NCBI GenBank assembly: GCA_027603945.1
Contig: JADIIU010000021.1
Coordinates: 1-64,000 of the forward strand
Direction of reading: 5' to 3'
DNA length: 64,000 bases
Source of the DNA: Terramyces sp. JEL0728
Taxonomy: Eukaryota > Chytridiomycota > Chytridiomycetes > Rhizophydiales > Terramycetaceae
Made by a program: the position numbers and the translations under genes. Below the pieces are notes generated by a model that saw only the letters and a program-made list of their open reading frames with translations, did not search any database and was not told where the DNA came from. Shown here piece after piece: positions 61,014 through 64,000 of this stretch; the first letter of the stretch is position 1, and each line of letters begins with the position of its first letter.

Positions 61014-61715
61014 TTAAATGATAATTGCTAGAGCAATAACAATTGCTCCAAAAGACAATACCGCTCTGTCGCCATAACTCCCCGCCTCTTTTTGCAAGTT
61101 TGAAGCAGTGCAATTGGAATTGTATGTGTTGTTTAATTGAACTGCGGCGTCTTGGAATTTACCGGTTGCGCCATCCAAGTTTGAAATAGCAGCCAATTGA
61201 CTCTTTACGCAGGTAGAACAGACTAAACCTTGCTTAAGGCTGCCAGTAGCAATTGCCTTTTGAACTACACCAGCACCAACGCCAAATGGCTGAGACATGT
61301 CAACACCAAAAGCTCCAGCCATGTTTAATTGATCGATAATGCAATAGTTGTTGTTATCGTCCTGTACGCAAGAGGCTGCAGTTGCGAGTAGGTTAATAGT
61401 TGAGAAATCTTCAGCAGTGACATTTGAATTTTGAAATAGTGGAGTAGAGGAACAGGCAAAAAGTACAGCAGAGTGGAAATAATTGACAGCCTTGGCGCAA
61501 TTGCCTGAGCAAATGCTTGGAATATTTGATTTGTATACTGAAATAATATCCCCGGTTGAAGTTGGCGGGTTGCTGACATTGTAGTTTGGAAAGCAAGCAG
61601 AGTTGAGAATCTGGCCTTGGTAATTCAAAACGTTTTTGCAATTGACGCTCAATGAAGAGGAAAGAGTGGAAGGGACTAGTTGGGAAGCTACACTGGAAAT
61701 TAACAAGGAAAGCAT
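61014..61715 (-). CDS. secreted GPI-type cysteine-rich protein
   Basis: A 233-residue intronless protein. The start at 61715 opens a signal peptide (MLSLLISSVASQ). At least nine cysteines lie in the body, including ICSGNC, SCVQDDNNNYC and CSTCVKS. The C-terminal 15 residues are hydrophobic right up to the stop, as in a GPI-anchor signal, preceded by a small-residue omega-type region. The cysteine order resembles that of the secreted protein at 29196-29732. Its stop is 18 bp from that of TSR2. A cell-surface role is likely; nothing more specific can be said. Confidence 0.8.
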   Translation of the reverse strand: MLSLLISSVASQLVPSTLSSSLSVNCKNVLNYQGQILNSACFPNYNVSNPPTSTGDIISVYKSNIPSICSGNCAKAVNYFHSAVLFACSSTPLFQNSNVTAEDFSTINLLATAASCVQDDNNNYCIIDQLNMAGAFGVDMSQPFGVGAGVVQKAIATGSLKQGLVCSTCVKSQLAAISNLDGATGKFQDAAVQLNNTYNSNCTASNLQKEAGSYGDRAVLSFGAIVIALAIII

Positions 61716-61807
61716 TCGTATTTTATAGTGAAACTTTTCCAAACGAAATTTCAAGGTGCACAACGGCTGGCACAAGACATTTTTAAATAACTCTTAAAAA
61801 TAATTTA

Positions 61808-62062
61808 TTATCCTTCAATTGCTGCTAGCACTTCATAACTCTTGGCTGCAAACTTTTTTGTAATTGGGGATTGGATTTCTTCTTCCAGTTGAAACTCTGC
61901 AGATATCGAATCGCATTTAATTATTTTCAACGGGTATAGAGTTGCCTGAGCTAATGGTAATCTTCTTGGGATGCACTTCATGATTTTGTGTATTGTCACT
62001 AATTTTCCATTTGAAAATTGCAATAGAATCAAGAAGGCAGCAACCACAGACCAAACATTCAT
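61808..62062 (-). CDS. small secreted protein
   Basis: An 84-residue protein from the ATG at 62062. It starts with a signal peptide (MNVWSVVAAFLILLQFSNG) and the remainder is basic then acidic, with only two cysteines. No family is recognised. A longer in-frame start exists but would place the signal peptide internally and run the coding region over the shared upstream element, so it was not used. It could be an ER or vacuolar small protein or a secreted peptide. Confidence 0.55.
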   Translation of the reverse strand: MNVWSVVAAFLILLQFSNGKLVTIHKIMKCIPRRLPLAQATLYPLKIIKCDSISAEFQLEEEIQSPITKKFAAKSYEVLAAIEG

Positions 62063-62160
62063 AACAGGACTCTGAAATCTGTGCGCTTTTAACGCGTTGG
62101 GAACAATGGGTTCATCGTGAAACGAGAAAACGGAATATTCCTGGAGAATTTTGGTTCTGC

Positions 62161-62214
62161 TTCCGACTTCATGCCATCCTACCAAGTAAGCCAATGTATA
62201 TCTTTGGCCCATCC
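62161..62214 (-). promoter_or_regulatory. shared upstream element, copy B
   Basis: A 54-bp block near-identical to 55672-55724, in the same orientation and upstream of another minus-strand secreted-protein gene. The core TTGGYNTAYTTGG-like text lies on the minus strand within the match. The flanks on both sides are unrelated, so the conserved part is sharply bounded. Confidence 0.6.
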
Positions 62215-62343
62215 ACGGATCGTGAAACGGTTTTGAACAGTGCAGATTCAATATAAATTGGAATCTTTTAACCTGACCTTTAACATGCTAACTATCTTAA
62301 ACCAGCAAAAGTTGGCAGAACACGATATTAGAATGGCGATTTA

Positions 62344-63664
62344 TTAAAACAATTTCTTTGTCTCTGGACCTCCTAAACTATTACTTCGTTTCATTCCTAC
62401 ACCGCCTAACGTATTCCCAAACAAACTGGTATTCAAAGTTGGCACAGCTGCTGTTGCCGGTTTGGTATTTAGCGAAAACGCAGGTTTTGCATCAGGCGGT
62501 TTGTTGAATAGGGACTGAGCACCAAATTGAGATTGATTCATCTGTTGTGGGGCGGGTTGTTGCACAGTTGGCTGGAGATACTGTGCTAATTGCGAGTAGG
62601 ACTCTCTATTATTTTCTGGGACAATGCTGCCATAATACATTTCATGGAACTGTATATACGTATCTTTTGCTTTAGTAATAGAGTCATGCACTTGCGCAAC
62701 TTTTCCTGCAATTGACATAAACGATTGATATTGATTCTTTATAATTTCTTGAATAACTTCATTAATTCAAATTACCTGTTGCATTGATCTTTGAAGAATG
62801 CGAGCTACGCAAATTTAATTCCAACTCTTCTATATTTTGTCTACATTGGTTCATTCTCATTTCCAAATCGGCAGTGAAATTCAAGAAATAACTATTGTTA
62901 ATTATAAATACTTTGAATATGCGTCATTAGTCTGGATTCCCTTATTGAAATCATTTGTTGGGGAGGACTCAATAAATCTGGCTACTAAATCGGAATTTCT
63001 TAGTTCATTGGCAACTAGACTCTTCAATTGGTCAATCACATACACATCTCTTTGTAATATTGTCTTTAATCCGCTCAGTTTCTACTATTAACACAAATTA
63101 CTCTTGCCGTCTCTTCAGTTTCTTTAACAATTTCCTCCAGATCAGTTTCCAAAGTAAGATTTGCAATTGATGTTGATACATTAGTCTGCGAGTTTATAAA
63201 TTTATCGATTGTATCTAACTGCGCTTGGATATCTGCAGGAAGTTCCGAATACTTTGTTGTAAGAGTAATACTAAATTAGCTGGTTATTACGGTGCCTGTG
63301 CATTTTGAGTTTGTCCAAATCCGGTTTGTCCAGTACCTTTTTGGCCAAACATCCCTCCAGCAGCCGGTTGAGTAGTGTTTGTATTATTTTGTCCAAATAA
63401 ACTATTATTTGGCTGATTTGTGTTACTATTTTGACCAAACATTGCTCCAGCAGCTGGTTGGGTAGCAGTGTTTCCAAACATTCCTCCAGCAGCTGGTTGA
63501 GTACCAGTGTTTCCAAACATTCCTCCAGCAGGTTGTGCTGATTGCGCGTTTGCACCAAACCCACCAGTATTTTGCTGGGTCTGTTGTCCAAATCCAAATG
63601 TATTCTGAGCAGGCTGTCCAAATCCAGAAGGTTGATTTTGATTTTGCTGGCCAAATCCAAACAT
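62344..63664 (-). CDS. NUP49: nucleoporin NUP49/NUP58-like
   Basis: FG-repeat nucleoporin of the central-channel Nup62 complex. Five exons give 413 residues; introns 63271-63290, 63082-63101, 62892-62911 (20 nt) and 62757-62775 (19 nt). Residues 1-125 are GFG/MFG repeats (GFGQQ, GGMFGN, SLFGQN). Residues 125-320 are the coiled-coil region, with KYSELPADIQAQLDTID and YFLNFTADLEMRMNQCRQNI after splicing, which is the NUP58/45-NUP49 family order. The C terminus has more SLFG motifs and ends ETKKLF. The start at 63664 leaves only 18 bp to the divergent ArsC-like gene. Confidence 0.92.
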
Positions 63665-63682
63665 CAGATCTTTGAAAAAAAT

Positions 63683-64000
63683 ATGAGATTTCTTCTGTTG
63701 CAAAAACCTACTTGTTCCAAGTGCAAAACCGTCCTCGCTTTCTTGAATGAAAAGATTCCTAATCAGTTTGAAGCCATTGATTACACCACCAATTTATTGC
63801 AAAAAGAAAAGATCCTTGAAGTATTGAAATTGATGGGAAAAGAAGACCTGGACCTAGTATTCAGAAAGGATGAATATAAAGGACAAGTACCTACAGAATT
63901 GGATGCATTGGCTACATTGCTTCAAGACCCGGCGATTATGCAGAGACCAATTCTGGTTGACTATGAAAAGAAAAGAGCTGTGGTAGGAAGACCGCTGGAA
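63683..64000 (+). CDS. ArsC/Spx-family arsenate reductase-like protein, 3' end beyond window
   Basis: The first 106 codons of a thioredoxin-fold protein, cut by the window end. The start ATG at 63683 gives RFLLLQKPTCSKC with the ArsC active-site CxxC-like segment (Cys12 and Cys15), followed by an IDYTT strand, and the ArsC-type IMQRPILVDYEKK and VVGRPLE. This is the bacterial-type ArsC/YfgD fold, in which the first Cys attacks arsenate with glutaredoxin as reductant; family members are uncommon in eukaryotes. Its promoter must overlap that of NUP49. A non-arsenate thiol role is possible. Confidence 0.8.
   Translation, partial: MRFLLLQKPTCSKCKTVLAFLNEKIPNQFEAIDYTTNLLQKEKILEVLKLMGKEDLDLVFRKDEYKGQVPTELDALATLLQDPAIMQRPILVDYEKKRAVVGRPLE

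Overview
The window is nuclear DNA of a eukaryote with a compact, AT-rich genome, most likely a flagellated early-diverging fungus (Rozellomycota, aphelid or chytrid grade). The gene set is fungal or opisthokont (DNA polymerase delta, RAD1, exocyst Exo84, epsin, farnesyltransferase alpha, Pho85-type CDK, ZIP, ABCC, NUP49, eIF1A, TSR2, GET5). It also carries genes kept by organisms with cilia: kinesin-9, a CCP1-type tubulin carboxypeptidase, UNC119 and a TSNAXIP1-like coiled-coil protein. GPI-type secreted proteins and a nuclease-kinase protein of Crinkler-like architecture fit a zoosporic fungus. The exact taxon is an inference.

The outstanding property is the introns. I resolved about 92 by joining conserved protein blocks across frames. 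About 78 are exactly 19 or 20 nt and nearly all the rest are 18-22 nt. They start GTAA, GTAC, GTAT or GTTT and end with a TAAY-like branch motif a few bases before AG. Most genes therefore look broken when read as open frames, and the coordinates here span the full spliced genes. Some exons are only 21-36 nt.

Layout. 1-8.6 kb: secreted/membrane PAN-like protein, POL3, alpha/beta hydrolase, MAPEG protein, RhoGAP protein. 9-14 kb: kinesin-9, VASt protein, RAD1. 14.3-22.5 kb: two tandem BK/Slo-like channel genes whose potassium filter is not canonical, then a PD-(D/E)XK plus kinase-like gene flanked by a 58-59 bp direct repeat. 22.7-29 kb: membrane-traffic block (EXO84, epsin, a second ENTH protein). 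29-36.3 kb: small secreted proteins, metallophosphoesterase, an unknown protein, a duplicated-domain methyltransferase, PIF1-like helicase. 36.4-44.7 kb: CCP1-type carboxypeptidase and an ABCC transporter. 45-55 kb: Pho85-like kinase, TLC protein, ZIP transporter, TSNAXIP1-like protein, GET5, FNTA, UNC119 and unknowns. 55.1-58.4 kb: a secreted protein and about 2.7 kb with no supported gene. 58.4-64 kb: TSC10/KDSR, eIF1A, TSR2, secreted proteins, NUP49 and the start of an ArsC-family gene cut by the window edge.

Genes are packed tightly on both strands, often 12-50 bp apart, so promoters and terminators must be very short. There are no rRNAs, convincing tRNAs, CRISPR arrays or intact transposons. 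Working themes are cilium/zoospore biology (kinesin-9, CCP1, UNC119), endocytosis and secretion (Exo84, epsins) and genome maintenance (POL3, RAD1, PIF1).
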